Assembly: GCA_020062605.1 (NCBI GenBank)
Contig: JAGUWA010000054.1
Coordinates: 1-6,600, forward strand
Length of the DNA: 6,600 nt
Source of the DNA: Parvibaculum sp.
Lineage (GTDB): Bacteria > Pseudomonadota > Alphaproteobacteria > Parvibaculales > Parvibaculaceae
Reading direction: 5' to 3'
A model generated the notes under the pieces. That model worked only from the letters and a program-made list of their open reading frames with translations. It was not told the DNA's origin and searched no databases. The position numbers were made by a program, and so were the translations under genes. Each line of letters starts with the position of its first letter. Positions within the stretch are counted from its first letter, which is position 1. This document shows, piece after piece, positions 6,166 through 6,600 of this stretch.

Positions 6166-6600
6166 ATGAGCTTTCCGGAGTATGCGGCCAACGACGCGCT
6201 TGGCCTGGCGGAACTGGTGCACAAGGGGGAAGTCAGCCCGAGCGAACTCGCGGAAGAAGCGATCGCGCGCATCGAGAAGCATAATCCCGCGCTCAACGCC
6301 GTTATCCTGAAGCTCTACGATCTCGGCCGCCAGATGGCGAAGGCCCCGGTGGAAGGCCCCTTCAAGGGCGTGCCTTTCCTGCTGAAGGACGCCTTCGGCG
6401 ACATCGCCGGCTATCCGACGCGGCTCGGCTCCCGCTTCAAATCCGATGAACCGGTGAAAGAGGATACGGTACTCGCCAAGCGCTTCCGGGCGGCGGGCCT
6501 GACCTTCCTCGGCAAGACGAACGTGCCGGAGTTCACGCTGCTGCCGACGACCGAGTCCGCGCTTTACGGTGCCGCACACAACCCGTGGAACGTGAACCAT
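6166..6600 (+). CDS. Amidase-signature family enzyme (3' end beyond window)
   Basis: Enzymes of this family hydrolyse carboxamide bonds with a Ser-cisSer-Lys triad; members include GatA, acetamidase and 6-aminohexanoate-cyclic-dimer hydrolase. The visible 145 residues begin MSFPEYAANDALGLAEL and have the typical N-terminal layout: a helical section with the motif GEVSPSELAEEAI (21-33), then NPALNAV (40-46), then GVPFLLKDAFGD (68-79), whose K74 is the predicted triad lysine. KTNVPEFTLLPTTES (117-131) and AHNPWN (137-142) are also conserved family blocks, as seen in many amidases as K-TN-PEF and NPWN. The glycine/serine-rich segment with both catalytic serines lies just past the window edge, so activity cannot be judged. 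Strong Shine-Dalgarno GAGGA (6154-6158), 7 bases before ATG, fixes the start. It follows the phosphatase by 57 bases. The substrate cannot be told from this part, and a GatA role is unlikely to be settled without gatB/gatC context. Confidence 0.93.
   Translation, partial: MSFPEYAANDALGLAELVHKGEVSPSELAEEAIARIEKHNPALNAVILKLYDLGRQMAKAPVEGPFKGVPFLLKDAFGDIAGYPTRLGSRFKSDEPVKEDTVLAKRFRAAGLTFLGKTNVPEFTLLPTTESALYGAAHNPWNVNH

Overview
The window looks like chromosomal DNA of a high-GC alphaproteobacterium, probably of the Hyphomicrobiales or a neighbouring order. The pointers are an SOS box of the alphaproteobacterial direct-repeat form (GTTC-N7-GTTC), a UvrA with a Ser in its first zinc module and a Lys/Ala-rich basic tail, and strong G/C preference at third codon positions. 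Genus cannot be fixed from this sequence alone.

Left end (1-769): ssb, cut by the window edge, is read leftward and uvrA is read rightward. This is the same divergent DNA-repair pair that shares a LexA site in E. coli. Between them lie a textbook LexA box (656-670) and an ORF of 46 codons (499-639, minus strand) encoding a one-pass membrane protein. That ORF lies between the LexA box and ssb and reads toward ssb. It is the least explained item in the window. An SOS-controlled small membrane protein here would parallel SidA of Caulobacter or TisB of E. coli in type, though no sequence similarity to them is claimed.

Centre (770-3886): a complete uvrA, the damage-recognition ATPase of nucleotide excision repair. 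It has both ABC ATPase halves, the second zinc module intact and the first with one Cys replaced by Ser. A GC-rich inverted repeat overlaps its stop codon.

Right (3955-6108): a complete Tat-exported PhoD-type phosphatase/phosphodiesterase with all main metal-site motifs. An inverted repeat lies just before its start codon and includes the only Shine-Dalgarno-like bases for that start. Far right (6166-6600): the first 145 codons of an amidase-signature enzyme, cut before its catalytic serines.

SSB and UvrA belong together as DNA-damage functions. The phosphatase and amidase are codirectional with uvrA but have no clear functional link to it or to each other. I see no mobile element, CRISPR array, tRNA or rRNA. 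Two very long antisense ORFs opposite uvrA and phoD are composition artefacts.
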